Of a stretch of DNA of 64,000 nt, positions 1 to 8,405 are shown piece after piece. Numbering within the stretch: the stretch's first letter is position 1; every line of letters starts with the position of its first letter. The notes under the pieces are model-generated. The model was given only the letters and a program-made list of their open reading frames with translations, was not told the origin of the DNA and made no database searches. Origin of the DNA: Streptomyces sp. BK239 (GTDB lineage Bacteria; Actinomycetota; Actinomycetes; Streptomycetales; Streptomycetaceae); assembly GCF_004217285.1 (NCBI RefSeq), contig NZ_SHKS01000004.1:450921-514920 (forward strand). The letters run 5' to 3'. Position numbers and translations under genes: made by a program.

Positions 1-157
1 AGTCGGCGCCGAGGTCGTCGAAGAAGTGACTGTCGACGGACACGTGGTCGGTGCCCACGATGTCGGCCAGCACCCCCGCGAAGCGTTGCTCGCATTCGGC
101 GAGACCGGCCAGGGAGTCCCCCGGATCAGTGGTCAGGACGTCGTAAGAGTTCCCCAT
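1..157 (-). CDS. N-terminal fragment of a carrier-protein (NRPS-like) enzyme, cut by the left edge
   Basis: Read on the minus strand from ATG at 157, 52 codons are visible before the window ends. The fragment ends in FFDDLGAD, the lead-in to the phosphopantetheine-accepting serine of acyl/peptidyl carrier proteins (DDLGADS), so the edge cuts exactly at the attachment site. The preceding stretch (LADIVGTDHVSVDSHFF) is typical of carrier domains that begin Pls/PosA-like single-module synthetases in actinomycetes. An AAGGGA ribosome site lies about 8 bases upstream of the ATG. Whether it is a stand-alone carrier protein or the first domain of a multidomain, membrane-bound synthetase cannot be told because the rest lies outside the window. 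Confidence 0.7.
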   Translation of the reverse strand, partial: MGNSYDVLTTDPGDSLAGLAECEQRFAGVLADIVGTDHVSVDSHFFDDLGAD

Positions 158-419
158 CAGTTGGGTCCCTTGCCAAATCAGAGCAGTCGACGCAGCGCGC
201 TGAACCACATGAACGAGGTCCACGCACTTTCATGGACTGCCGTGGGAGCTGAGGTCGGAACACAGCTAAATGATCGCCCACCTTGACCGTGGCGTTTGGG
301 CTGTCGGCTGATCCGGCCGACTGGATCGACAACATTCCTTCGCGGCAACACTTCCCTCGACCGCAGCGTCAGGGGCCGGCCGACGGAAGTGCCTTTCCCA
401 TCAACAACCGCCGCTGTGA

Positions 420-656
420 ACAGCTGTCAACAGGGGCCGCCAGAACAGAAAACCATGGTCTTTTCCAGGGTACGACTGTGCGCGGTACGCGCAATGGGGC
501 GAGCTGACGCCCGCCGAGGAGGAGAGGCGGGAGCGGGTGCGGCTGGGGACGGGGTTTCCGCCCTGGCCCATGAGCTCAATGCCGTGCGCCGACTTTCACC
601 GCCTGTTCTCCCGGCACCGTAGCGACGGGCGTGCCTACGCGCGCATACGCTGGTGA
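420..656 (+). pseudogene. C-terminal remnant of an unrecognised small gene
   Basis: One frame from the stop at 417-419 to the TGA at 654-656 reads as plausible protein, with acidic/basic mid-section ELTPAEEERRERVRLGTG and an end rich in Cys, His and Arg (PCADFHRLFSRHR). No ATG, GTG or TTG with a ribosome site is present in the frame, so it looks like the 3' remnant of a gene whose beginning was lost. I do not recognise the family. The TGA lies 27 bases before the phosphatase start. The preceding 158-419 stretch shows nothing beyond the ribosome site of the leftmost gene. Confidence 0.3.
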
Positions 657-682
657 TGTCTCGCCGAACCGGAGCGGACGCC

Positions 683-3502
683 ATGAACGCAATCGCGAAG
701 GCACCTTCCTGGCTGCATCGGAAGCCGTCGCGCCATCCGTCTGCCGGGCAGCCACGTGATCGTCGCGAGTCCCTGCTGAACCCGCGCAGCGTCGCCGGGC
801 GGGTGTTCCTCATCGAGATCCTGATCGTCGTGCTGCTGGTCGCGGCCGGGGTGATCTCTGTTGTGCTTCAGGCTGCCCGTGACGCGCTGCAGCACGGGCG
901 TCGGGAATCGGTCGTCGCAGCCCAGGCGTTCGCGGAGGCCCCAGGCGTCGTAGAGGCGTTGCGCAGCCCGAACCCGACGGTGGTGCTGCAGCCGCGTGCG
1001 GAAGCGGCTCGTAAGAGGGCGGGTGTGGACTTCATCGTCGTCATGGACACCAACGGGATTCGCTATACGTACCCGTACCCGGAAGAGATCGGGAAGAAGT
1101 TCGTCGGCACCATTCAACCGTCGTTGGAAGGCCGCACCACCATCGAGGAGGCGGGCGGGCCGCCCCTGCCGGCGGGTCGGGGAACGGCCGTCCAGGCAGT
1201 GGTCCCCGTGACCGGTGCCGGCGGCGAGGTCGTCGGCCTGGTGTCCGCCGGGATCACGGTCAGGAACGTGGCGAGACTGTGGATGCCGCAGCTGCCGATC
1301 ACCTTGGGTGCCGGCGCGGCCGCTCTGGCCCTGGCTGCCGGCGGGACGGTTCTGGTGTCCCGGCGGCTGCGGCGGGAAACCCATGGCCTGGGCCCGGCCG
1401 AGATCACGCGCATGTACGAGCACCACGTCGCGGTCCTGCACGCGGTGCGAGAAGGGGTGCTGATCACCGACGCCGACGGACGGTTGCTGCTGGCCAACGA
1501 TGAGGGGAAGCGGCTGCTGGGTCTGCCGGTGGACGTGGAGGGACGGCATGTGCGTGAGCTGGGTCTGCCGGTGGAGATCACGCGCATGCTGGCGTCGGGG
1601 GAGTCGGTCACGGACGAGGTGTACGTGGTGGAGGGCCGGTTGCTGGCGGTGAACAAGCGGCCCACGTTCCCGCATCGGGTCCGGGGAGGCAGCGTGGTGT
1701 CGTTGCGGGACACCACGGAACTCGCGGTGGTGTCGGGGCGGGCAAAGGCAGCCCGGGGGCGCCTGGATCTGCTCTATGAGTCGGGGGTGCGGATCGGGAC
1801 GAAGCTGGATGTGGTGAGTACGGCTCAGGACCTTGCTCAGGTGGCGGTACCGCGGTTCGCCGACGTCGTCACGGTCGATCTGCTGGATGCGGTGCTGGAA
1901 GGGCATGAACCGACGGCGGAGAAATGGCGACAACTGCGGCGTGCGGCAATCAGCGGCGAGCAGCAGGCTTTCCCGCTGTACCCGGTGGGCGAAAAGGTCC
2001 CGCTCTTCCCGGCGACGCCGCAGATGCGGGCGTTGGAGCGGGGCTTGGCGGTGCTGGAGGCGGACCTGCGACACGCGCGGGCGTGGCAGGAGCAGAACCC
2101 GGATCGCACGCGCGGGGCGCTGGAGCTGGGGGTGCATTCGCTGGTGACCGTGCCCCTGCAGGCGCGAGGTGTTCCGCTGGGCGTGGCGAACTTCTACCGG
2201 ATGGGGGATTCGCCGGCGTTCGAGCAGGAGGACCTGTCCTTCTTGGAGGAGTTGGCAGCGCGGGCGGCGGTGGCTGTCGACAACGCGCGACGGTTCACCC
2301 GCGAGCACACGATGGCGGTGACGTTGCAGCGGAGTCTGCTGCCGCGGGGGCAGCCGGAGCAGGACGCACTGGCGGTGGCCTGGCGGTATCTGCCGGCGGA
2401 GGCAGGGGTGGGCGGGGACTGGTTCGATCTCATCGCGCTGCCGGGCGGGCGAGTGGCGCTGGTGATCGGTGACGTCGTCGGTCACGGATTGCACGCCGCG
2501 GCGACGATGGGGCGGCTGCGCACCGCCGTACAGAACCTCTCCGCGCTGGACCTCCCCGTGGACGAGGCGCTCGGGTACTTGGACGACCTGGTCGTGCGTA
2601 TGGACCACGAGGAGAGCGCCGGCGAGGCCACGGAAGCGCACGAGGGGGAGGGGGTGACGGGAGCGACGTGTCTGTACGCGATCTACGACCCGATAGCAGG
2701 AGCGTGCACGGCGGCCCGTGCCGGACACCCCGACCTGGTGGTGGTGCACCCTGACGGGACCGTCACCTGTGCGGACGTGCCGGCATCTCCCCCACTCGGA
2801 CTGGGCGGCCACCCCTTCGAAACCCGTGAACTGCACCTGCCCGAGGACTCACGACTGGTGCTGTACACCGACGGGCTGGTGCAGGACCGCACCCGCGACA
2901 TCGACGTCGGGCTGGCCGGGCTGCGTCGGACGTTGGAGCTGGCCGGGGCGGAATGCACGCCCGAGGAGACCTGTCAGGCGGTGGTCGACGCGATGGTGCC
3001 GAGACACCCCTCCGATGACATCGCACTGCTGATCGCGCGCACCAGGGTGTTCCCGCCGCCGGGTCTGGCGGAGTGGGACGTGCAGCCGGATCCTGCGGCG
3101 GTCGCCTCGGTTCGGGCGCACTGCAGGGAGAAGTTGCGTGAGTGGAGGGAGGAGGAGATCGAGTTCAACACGGAACTGATCATCAGCGAGTTGGTCACGA
3201 ACGCGATCCGGTACGGATCACCACCGATCAGGGTACGACTCCTGCACGGGCGCTCTTTGACCTGCGAGGTGTCCGACGGCAGCAGTGTCTCGCCGCGTCT
3301 TCGCCGGGCGGCCACCACGGACGAGGGTGGGCGGGGGCTGTTCCTTGTGGCCCAGCACGCTCAGCGATGGGGAACGCGGTACACATCCCGTGGCAAGGTC
3401 ATCTGGGCCGAACAACCTCTCGGGGGCGGCCCGTCCACCGTCGCCAAGGTCAGCACACCGGCGGAGGTTCTGTTCGAGCAGTTCGACGATCCCACCCTCT
3501 GA
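683..3502 (+). CDS. Membrane sensor (CitA/DcuS-like)-PAS-GAF-SpoIIE phosphatase with RsbW-like ATPase tail
   Basis: A 939-residue multidomain signalling protein. Order: membrane segment (~30-55), extracytoplasmic sensor of the CitA/DcuS cache type (~60-165, with MDTNGIRYTYPYP and EEIGKKFVG), second membrane segment (~175-198), PAS (~215-320), GAF (~330-510), PP2C-type SpoIIE phosphatase (~535-745; GGDWFD and GDVVGHG metal-binding motifs) and a C-terminal HATPase_c domain (~800-910; ELIISELVTNAIRYG N-box). The family dephosphorylates anti-anti-sigma proteins, while the RsbW-like tail can bind or phosphorylate them; the cache domain implies an external, possibly carboxylate, signal. Start taken at ATG 683 because GGAG lies 8 bases upstream; an in-frame GTG/ATG at 653/656 has no ribosome site. 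No sigma or anti-sigma gene is adjacent. Confidence 0.9.
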   Translation: MNAIAKAPSWLHRKPSRHPSAGQPRDRRESLLNPRSVAGRVFLIEILIVVLLVAAGVISVVLQAARDALQHGRRESVVAAQAFAEAPGVVEALRSPNPTVVLQPRAEAARKRAGVDFIVVMDTNGIRYTYPYPEEIGKKFVGTIQPSLEGRTTIEEAGGPPLPAGRGTAVQAVVPVTGAGGEVVGLVSAGITVRNVARLWMPQLPITLGAGAAALALAAGGTVLVSRRLRRETHGLGPAEITRMYEHHVAVLHAVREGVLITDADGRLLLANDEGKRLLGLPVDVEGRHVRELGLPVEITRMLASGESVTDEVYVVEGRLLAVNKRPTFPHRVRGGSVVSLRDTTELAVVSGRAKAARGRLDLLYESGVRIGTKLDVVSTAQDLAQVAVPRFADVVTVDLLDAVLEGHEPTAEKWRQLRRAAISGEQQAFPLYPVGEKVPLFPATPQMRALERGLAVLEADLRHARAWQEQNPDRTRGALELGVHSLVTVPLQARGVPLGVANFYRMGDSPAFEQEDLSFLEELAARAAVAVDNARRFTREHTMAVTLQRSLLPRGQPEQDALAVAWRYLPAEAGVGGDWFDLIALPGGRVALVIGDVVGHGLHAAATMGRLRTAVQNLSALDLPVDEALGYLDDLVVRMDHEESAGEATEAHEGEGVTGATCLYAIYDPIAGACTAARAGHPDLVVVHPDGTVTCADVPASPPLGLGGHPFETRELHLPEDSRLVLYTDGLVQDRTRDIDVGLAGLRRTLELAGAECTPEETCQAVVDAMVPRHPSDDIALLIARTRVFPPPGLAEWDVQPDPAAVASVRAHCREKLREWREEEIEFNTELIISELVTNAIRYGSPPIRVRLLHGRSLTCEVSDGSSVSPRLRRAATTDEGGRGLFLVAQHAQRWGTRYTSRGKVIWAEQPLGGGPSTVAKVSTPAEVLFEQFDDPTL

Positions 3503-3559
3503 GTTCAGACGTGCTGCACGCCCGTTCTGCGCCGAAGGCGCGCTCGCCCGCACCGATGG

Positions 3560-3750
3560 CTTCACCTCGTCGGCCAGGTCGGCCTCGGTGCCCCGGCCCC
3601 GGAGCTGCGGGTCGTCTGCCTGTCCAAGTACATCGGCGGGTACGGGACACCCATGGCTGTGACGCTCATACGCCCCGATCACGACGTGTGGAAGCCCTCG
3701 AGCACAACGGCAGGTTCCCCGCGGACCCAGCTCCCGGTTTTGACCCGTGA
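3560..3750 (+). pseudogene. Fragment of an EctB-like class III aminotransferase
   Basis: The frame holding PELRVVCLSKYIGGYG and then PMAVTLIRPDHDVWKP matches the PLP-lysine region of diaminobutyrate-2-oxoglutarate aminotransferases (canonical LSKSIGGYG.P.ALTL.RPELDVW.PGEHNGTFRG). The following conserved part, EHNGRFPADPAPGF, is in a different frame, so a frameshift falls near 3695; that frame stops at about 3751. Neither the N-terminal half nor the C-terminal domain is present. It is therefore a decayed internal fragment, and no ectoine biosynthesis genes neighbour it. Family assignment rests on motif recognition by eye. Confidence 0.55.
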
Positions 3751-4084
3751 AGTCGCCAGGGTCCTGCCGCCGTCGACCGTGAAAGACGAGCGCTTGGAAC
3801 CGGGCCTTCGGATACTCGACGAATCCGTCGCCTCCGGCCGCTGGGCGATTGCCCGCCGCCTGAGCGGGCTCGAACGGGCCAGGGCCGGAGGAAGGAAACC
3901 GGACGCCCTGGGCACGGAAGTCGCCGCACAGCGCGCGGGCCTCGTCTCCGCGCTACTCCCCGGCCTCGGGCTCACTCGCTACCTGCTGCGCCTCCCGGCG
4001 GTGACCACCCTGACACCGGACGACATCGAAAGCGGGCTGGCCCCGGCCATCCAGGCCGTGCTCGACCCCGAGCAGGGCGGGTGA
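3745..4084 (+). pseudogene. C-terminal fragment resembling a TetR-family ligand-binding domain
   Basis: Continuing the frame from the aminotransferase fragment, about 110 residues to the TGA at 4082-4084 read as an alpha-helical domain. The end (LLPGLGLTRYLLRLPAVTTL then DDIESGLAPAIQAVLDP) resembles the TetR_C domain of actinobacterial repressors, where a MARYVLR..PLA.. stretch is followed by a final helix ending in LAP.LQRYL. No helix-turn-helix is present upstream; instead aminotransferase remnants occupy that place. I read it as a truncated regulator joined to another gene's debris. An intact short protein starting at ATG 3653 is formally possible but would be a chimera. Confidence 0.4.
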
Positions 4085-4182
4085 CACCGCGGCGCGACGA
4101 TCCCGCCGACGTCCGCCCGAGCTGAAGGCGTGTTCAACCGGTGTCTCCCACCACCAGCGAGGCCTTCGGTATGCGCAGTCGG

Positions 4183-4635
4183 TCAGCGGTACAGAACGAC
4201 AAGGGATGCGAGAAGGAGTGCGGCCGCGGCGGAGAGCCCCAGGAGCCTGTAGCGGCTCCAGGCGGCCAGCGCGAGGAGGGACGCCCACGCTCCGCCCGTG
4301 AGGGCGGCAGCCCACCAGCCGGCGTTGGTCTGCGTGGCGGCCAGGGGGATCGGAGCCAGTACGAGCGTCGGCGGGATGACCGCGAGCCGTGGCCTGATGC
4401 CCAGTCGCTTGTAGACGGCGAGCAGAGTGATCAGTGCCGTCGTGAACGTGAGGGGGATGACGGTCAAATCCCACCAGGTGAAGCAGAAGCCGTCTGTCGT
4501 CGCGCATGCCTGTTCACTGTGGTGCTTGACCCGAGCGAAGAACCGGCAGGCGCCACAGGCCAGCACCGCGCCGGTGACGGCCGCTCCGGATACGCGCGGC
4601 ACGACGGGCTGGGGTTCTGCGTAGGGCGAGTTCAT
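4183..4635 (-). CDS. Small integral membrane protein of unknown function
   Basis: About 150 residues with four hydrophobic segments: one near the N-terminus after VVPRVSG (short, cysteine-containing), one around LTVIPLTFTTALITLLAVY, one around LAVIPPTLVLAPIPLAA, and a C-terminal pair in GGAWASLLALAAW and LLGLSAAAALLLASLVVLY. No catalytic motif is visible. The start is uncertain: ATG 4635 has GGAGG only one base away, and a GTG at 4686 would add 17 residues. The gene ends on the same strand and is followed upstream by the DUF1772 gene but with a gap and no sign of coupling. Function not recognised. Confidence 0.55.
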   Translation of the reverse strand: MNSPYAEPQPVVPRVSGAAVTGAVLACGACRFFARVKHHSEQACATTDGFCFTWWDLTVIPLTFTTALITLLAVYKRLGIRPRLAVIPPTLVLAPIPLAATQTNAGWWAAALTGGAWASLLALAAWSRYRLLGLSAAAALLLASLVVLYR

Positions 4636-4715
4636 GCCTCCAGACTTCCGTGAACGGTGGCCCGGGGCCTGAGTACGAATGCTCACGTCCCGGGCTCAGT
4701 CACTGCCGAGCGGAT

Positions 4716-5216
4716 TCAGTGGGAGGAGCGACCGTGCAGGACCAGGGCCCAGGCCAGGCAGCCGAAGGCGCCGGTGGAGACCACGGCGCGGACGATGTTC
4801 CAGGCGACCCAGCCGGGTTCGAACTGCTGCCGCACGGAGGCGATGTCGCGGATGCGGTCCGGCCGACCGGCGGCGGCCAGTTTGTCGTTGAGCGGTACGT
4901 TGACGGCCGCGGTGATGACGAACATCGCCAGGTACAGCACCAGGGCAGCGACGACGAACGCGAAGGCCCTCCGGTCGCCGCGCGTCCAAAGGGCGGCGGC
5001 GGCAAGGCCGATCGCCGCGATCGCCCCTGAAAAGCACGTCATGAACCATCCGTTGAGGATCGCCTTGTTGATCTGCTGCATCGCGGTGACGAACGTGCGG
5101 TCGTCACTGCGACGCAGGCCGGGCATGACGGCGTAGGAGAAGGCGGCGAAAAGACCGGCCATCAGGCCTGTGGCCACAGTGGCCGCCAGCAGTGACGGGG
5201 TGGCGAGTGCTCTCAT
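4716..5216 (-). CDS. DUF1772 (anthrone-oxygenase-like) membrane protein
   Basis: 166 residues with four membrane segments and the DUF1772 signature: an early FAAFSYAVMPGLRR, an N-terminal helix pair, the polar stretch VNVPLNDKLAAAGRPDR and the C-terminal RQQFEPGWVAWNIVRAVVS. The family includes anthrone oxygenase-like proteins, but most bacterial members have no assigned reaction. The ATG at 5216 is supported by GAGG seven bases upstream. It is a single gene with the same orientation as the following membrane protein and the preceding MFS gene; about 200 bases separate it from the MFS stop. Confidence 0.75.
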   Translation of the reverse strand: MRALATPSLLAATVATGLMAGLFAAFSYAVMPGLRRSDDRTFVTAMQQINKAILNGWFMTCFSGAIAAIGLAAAALWTRGDRRAFAFVVAALVLYLAMFVITAAVNVPLNDKLAAAGRPDRIRDIASVRQQFEPGWVAWNIVRAVVSTGAFGCLAWALVLHGRSSH

Positions 5217-5420
5217 GTCATTTCCTCGTGCAGGTGGCGGTGTTGACGCCGCAGTCGGAGTCGCGGCGTGCGGCCGGCAGGAAGCCGGTGAGGTCGAACC
5301 AGGTCCTGTCCGGCGGAGCATGTGACTTTCCGACCGGTCGCGGAGCGCGGAGGCGGGCTTGCCGCCGCCGGCGAGCCAGATGTTCAGAGCAGGCGGTCAC
5401 GGCCAGGGCCTGCGCCCGCA

Positions 5421-6719
5421 TCACAACGAGTGCGGCGCAGGTACCGGGGCGGGGTCGTTGGCTGCCGGGTGGGTCGGGCCGTCGGCCGGTGCGGCGGCAC
5501 GCAGCGCTGCTTCGACCCGGCGGTTGCTGGTCATGGACGCCGTGACGGCCGTCATCGCCAGGAGGAGGGCGGCGGCTGCGTAGAGCGGGGTGCGGATGTC
5601 GTAGGCGGTGGCCAGCCAGCCGCCGAGGAAGGCCCCGATGGGGGCGGCGCACATGGCCAGCATGCGGGAGGTGGAGGCGACCCGGCCCATGAGGTGGGCC
5701 GGGACGATCGCCTGCCGTAGGGAGGGCCCGAGCACCATCGTTGACCCCATGGCGGCCCCGCAGACGGCGAGCGCCAGCCCGGCCACGTACGGGTTCGGGG
5801 CAGCGGCCAGTCCCAGGACGGCAAGCCCCTCGACGGCGGCCGTGCAGGTCAGTGCGGTGCCGGTGCCGAGTCGTCGGCCGAGGCAGGTGGCGATGCCCGC
5901 ACCGAGCAGACCGCCGGTGGCCTCAGCCGCGAGAAGCAGGCCGAAGCCGTAGGTGTCGATGCCGAGGCGGTCGTGCGCGAAGAGGGCGAGGACGGTCTCC
6001 ACGGCGATGAAGGCGACGTTCCCGACCGCCGGGCGGAGCGCCAGCCCGAGCAGGACCCGGTCCCGGAAGACGTACGAGGCTCCCGCCCGCGCCTGACGAA
6101 GCAGTGACTCTCGGACCTCGGGCACGGGTCGGGGCATGGCGGGAAGCGACCGTACGAGCAGTGCGGAGAGCATGAACGACACGGCGTCGGCGATCAGTGG
6201 AACCGCCCGCCCGAGTGCGAGCAGCGCACTGCCCGCAGGCGGACCCGCGAAGCCGGACATGGCGGTCTGGGCGCCGCGCAAGCGAGAGTTGGCGCGCTCC
6301 AGGAGTGCGGGGTCCCGGCCGAGCAGATCCGGCAGATAGGCCGTGGCGGCCGTATCGAAGAAGAGTCCGCCCAGGCCGAGCAGGAAGGCGACGGCCGCGA
6401 GCAGCGGGATACTCAGCGCATCGAGCGCGGCCGCTGCCGCCGGTATCGCGAGCAGCACCGCACGCACCGCGTCCGCGACCCACATCGTGCGCCGACGGTC
6501 CCAGCGGTCCACCAGCGCCCCGCCGACCACCCCGAAGAGCAGCCACGGCAGCGTCCCGGCGGCCGTGACGACGGCGAGCGCCATCGGCTCCCGCGTCAAC
6601 GTCAGCGCGATCAGCGGCAGCGCGGCATGCGACACCCCGTCGCCGAGCGAGGACACGGTCTGCGCAGTCCACAGCCGTCCGAACCCGGCCGGTAACTTCC
6701 GAACGTCCGAGGTAGTCAC
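5421..6719 (-). CDS. MFS drug-efflux-type transporter with a TTA codon
   Basis: 432 residues with about twelve membrane segments and major-facilitator features: FGRLWTAQTVSSLGDGV at the N-terminus and, after helix 2, GALVDRWDRRRTMWVADAVR (the MFS loop 2-3 motif). This is the actinobacterial macrolide/multidrug-export-like branch. The GTG start at 6719 overlaps the stop of the ArsR gene by four bases (GTGA), so the two are translationally coupled and the repressor probably controls the transporter. Codon 9 is TTA (6693-6695 on the plus strand reads taa), placing translation under the rare leucyl-tRNA encoded by bldA in Streptomyces. Substrate unknown. Confidence 0.88.
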   Translation of the reverse strand: MTTSDVRKLPAGFGRLWTAQTVSSLGDGVSHAALPLIALTLTREPMALAVVTAAGTLPWLLFGVVGGALVDRWDRRRTMWVADAVRAVLLAIPAAAAALDALSIPLLAAVAFLLGLGGLFFDTAATAYLPDLLGRDPALLERANSRLRGAQTAMSGFAGPPAGSALLALGRAVPLIADAVSFMLSALLVRSLPAMPRPVPEVRESLLRQARAGASYVFRDRVLLGLALRPAVGNVAFIAVETVLALFAHDRLGIDTYGFGLLLAAEATGGLLGAGIATCLGRRLGTGTALTCTAAVEGLAVLGLAAAPNPYVAGLALAVCGAAMGSTMVLGPSLRQAIVPAHLMGRVASTSRMLAMCAAPIGAFLGGWLATAYDIRTPLYAAAALLLAMTAVTASMTSNRRVEAALRAAAPADGPTHPAANDPAPVPAPHSL

Positions 6720-7255
6720 TTGGCGGCCCCGTCGGCCTGCACGCGGGGTGCCGGGTGGAACAGCGCGAAGACGAGCGACGCGTCCGGCAGCGACGGATCG
6801 GACAGCTCCCGGTACTCGTCCGCCAGCGCCTCCAGCCGCGCCCCCAGCTGCGCGAACTGCTCCTCGGTGAGCCGCAGATGCGCCATCCGTACGTGCCGCT
6901 CGCCATCCGCCGGCGACGCCTCCAGGTCCGCCACCGCGTGCCGCATCAGCACGTCCGGCCCTCCCTCGCCCGGATCCGGCAGCACGATCGACCGTGCGGC
7001 CATCGCGTAGTACCGCTCGGTGACGCCCCGCACCTTCCGCGTCCGTACCACCTTCACCAAGCCGGCCCGCTCCAGCAGTCGCACGTGATAGCTGGAACTC
7101 CCCTTCGCAAGGCCCACCCGCTCGGCGATCTGCGTGATCGTCGCAGGCTCGAAGCGGAGCACGGCCATGATCCGGTGGCGCGTGAGATTGGAGACGGCGC
7201 GCAGCTGGTCGTCCGTGGTGACGTGAAGCGTCTCGGGGAGATCCTCGGCAGGCAT
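6716..7255 (-). CDS. ArsR-family winged-helix repressor (HTH_20 type)
   Basis: 179 residues. The N-terminal winged helix is clear: NLTRHRIMAVLRFEPATIT, then QIAERVGLAKGSSSYHVRLL as the recognition region, followed by the wing. The C-terminal part is an effector/dimer region seen in ArsR-like regulators beside efflux pumps. ATG 7255 is chosen; a TTG 36 bases earlier would place the start inside a perfect inverted repeat. No good ribosome site precedes 7255, so the message may be leaderless. It is the first gene of a two-gene unit with the MFS transporter. Confidence 0.85.
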   Translation of the reverse strand: MPAEDLPETLHVTTDDQLRAVSNLTRHRIMAVLRFEPATITQIAERVGLAKGSSSYHVRLLERAGLVKVVRTRKVRGVTERYYAMAARSIVLPDPGEGGPDVLMRHAVADLEASPADGERHVRMAHLRLTEEQFAQLGARLEALADEYRELSDPSLPDASLVFALFHPAPRVQADGAAK

Positions 7256-7261
7256 GCGAGC

Positions 7262-7285
7262 AATGGTCAACGATTCTTGACCATT
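7262..7285. promoter_or_regulatory. Inverted repeat, candidate ArsR operator
   Basis: AATGGTCAA (7262-7270) and TTGACCATT (7277-7285) form a perfect 9-bp inverted repeat with a 6-base spacer, seven bases upstream of the ArsR start codon. Position, symmetry and arm length fit an autoregulatory operator controlling the ArsR-MFS unit. TTGACC within the repeat could also contribute a -35-like hexamer. Confidence 0.65.
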
Positions 7286-7507
7286 ACGCAAGGGGATTAC
7301 GGGAGGGGTGGCGGGGCTGACGATCAGCTCGTCCTACGAGGACGGGGAGATCCGAGTCGGGACGCCGGCCGCAGGACAACGCCGCTCAGGTGCAGGCCCG
7401 TAGGTTGCTCCGGTGATCCGGGGGCCGGGGCCGTCCGAGACGTGTCGCACGGGCAGGGGAGGGGCCTGTACGTCGGTGATCCGGGGCCACCAGTCAGGGA
7501 CAGCGGC

Positions 7508-8032
7508 TCAGCGTTGCTCTGTTCCCGGCGGCGGATTGAGCCCGAACCGCTCGACGATGCCAGGCAGCCAGGCAGGCCGGCCGAAGGCCAGGCCGTAGTT
7601 CTTGGCGAGCTCGGCGACCGCGTCGGGCTCCGGCGGCCCGGCGGACACCAGTTCGGCCAGTTCGCGGAAGAAGTGCTCGAACCCGGCGGGAGTGATCACC
7701 TCGATCATGCGGGCCGGGACCGGTCCGGCGTTCCACATCGTGTGCAGCTCGCCGCGCGGCTTCGTGATGTACCCACCAGGGCCGAGGACGGCCTCGCGGT
7801 CGCCGGAGCGGAAGCCGATCTCGCCCTCAGTGACGATCGAGTACTCGTCTTCCCGTGTGTGCAGGTGCGGCGGCACGAGCGCCCCCACAGGAAAGGGGTG
7901 TTCCACGACGGACAGCGCGCCGTCGGTGTCGGCGCCCCAGAGTTTGAAGACCACCCCGATGGGTCCGATGTCGACCTCGGTCCCCTCCCCGGGCTGTACG
8001 ACAGTAAGCGGGGGAGGTTGCGTCTTGGCCAT
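7508..8032 (-). CDS. Cupin-domain protein
   Basis: 174 residues forming a single beta-barrel cupin: the metal-binding motif 1 (PPHLHTREDEYSIVTEGEI) and motif 2 (KPRGELHTMWNAG) are both present, with the His and Glu ligands in place. A C-terminal helical tail (AELAKNYGLAFGRPAWLP) is typical of actinobacterial cupin proteins of unknown substrate, sometimes annotated as quercetinase-like. ATG 8032 has AGGAG eight bases upstream. The reading frame extends further upstream without a start and antisense to the TetR gene; that extension is not coding. The 216 bases to the ArsR operator show only a short repeated GGTGATCCGGGG. Confidence 0.82.
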   Translation of the reverse strand: MAKTQPPPLTVVQPGEGTEVDIGPIGVVFKLWGADTDGALSVVEHPFPVGALVPPHLHTREDEYSIVTEGEIGFRSGDREAVLGPGGYITKPRGELHTMWNAGPVPARMIEVITPAGFEHFFRELAELVSAGPPEPDAVAELAKNYGLAFGRPAWLPGIVERFGLNPPPGTEQR

Positions 8033-8405
8033 GGCGATCACTCCTGGACGCGAACGCTTCGCGTTTCGAGTCACACCACTGCACTCGCAATGAGTGTCCA
8101 ACGCCGACCGCGGAGCCGCAACAAAACAGCTCACCGGAGCCAGATCAACCTCGCTCGCATCGACCGCCCACCTCACCCGCACGCCGCGAGCACCCACCCG
8201 CACAAGCCACTTCACAGCACTTCGCCCCGCCGCCAAGAAGCGGTCGGCGGGGCGACGCAGATCAGGCAGACCCCGAATCTCCGGGCGGCTGCATCGTCGG
8301 CAACGTCCTGGACCGGGAGCCGGCGTCGCACTGGACGGGGTGCCCGACCGCCTCCAGCCACAGGCCTTGAATCGACGGCCCCTTCTTCTCCGCCGGGCGG
8401 TCGGA
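8033..8405. other. Intergenic stretch between the TetR and cupin genes
   Basis: No convincing gene. It carries the cupin ribosome site and probably promoter, and the 3' flank of the TetR gene. A GCCGCCAAGAAGCGGTCGGC-like imperfect hairpin near 8235-8260 could end TetR transcription. Open frames here have no ribosome site and no recognisable protein. Confidence 0.3.

Noticed and set aside
635..2836. 733-codon minus-strand frame
   Set aside because: Shadow of the SpoIIE phosphatase; no recognisable motif and Arg/His-rich composition.
3653..4084. Intact 143-residue protein from ATG 3653
   Set aside because: The ATG is an internal Met of an aminotransferase motif and the C-terminal part is an unrelated domain; it is better read as joined fragments.
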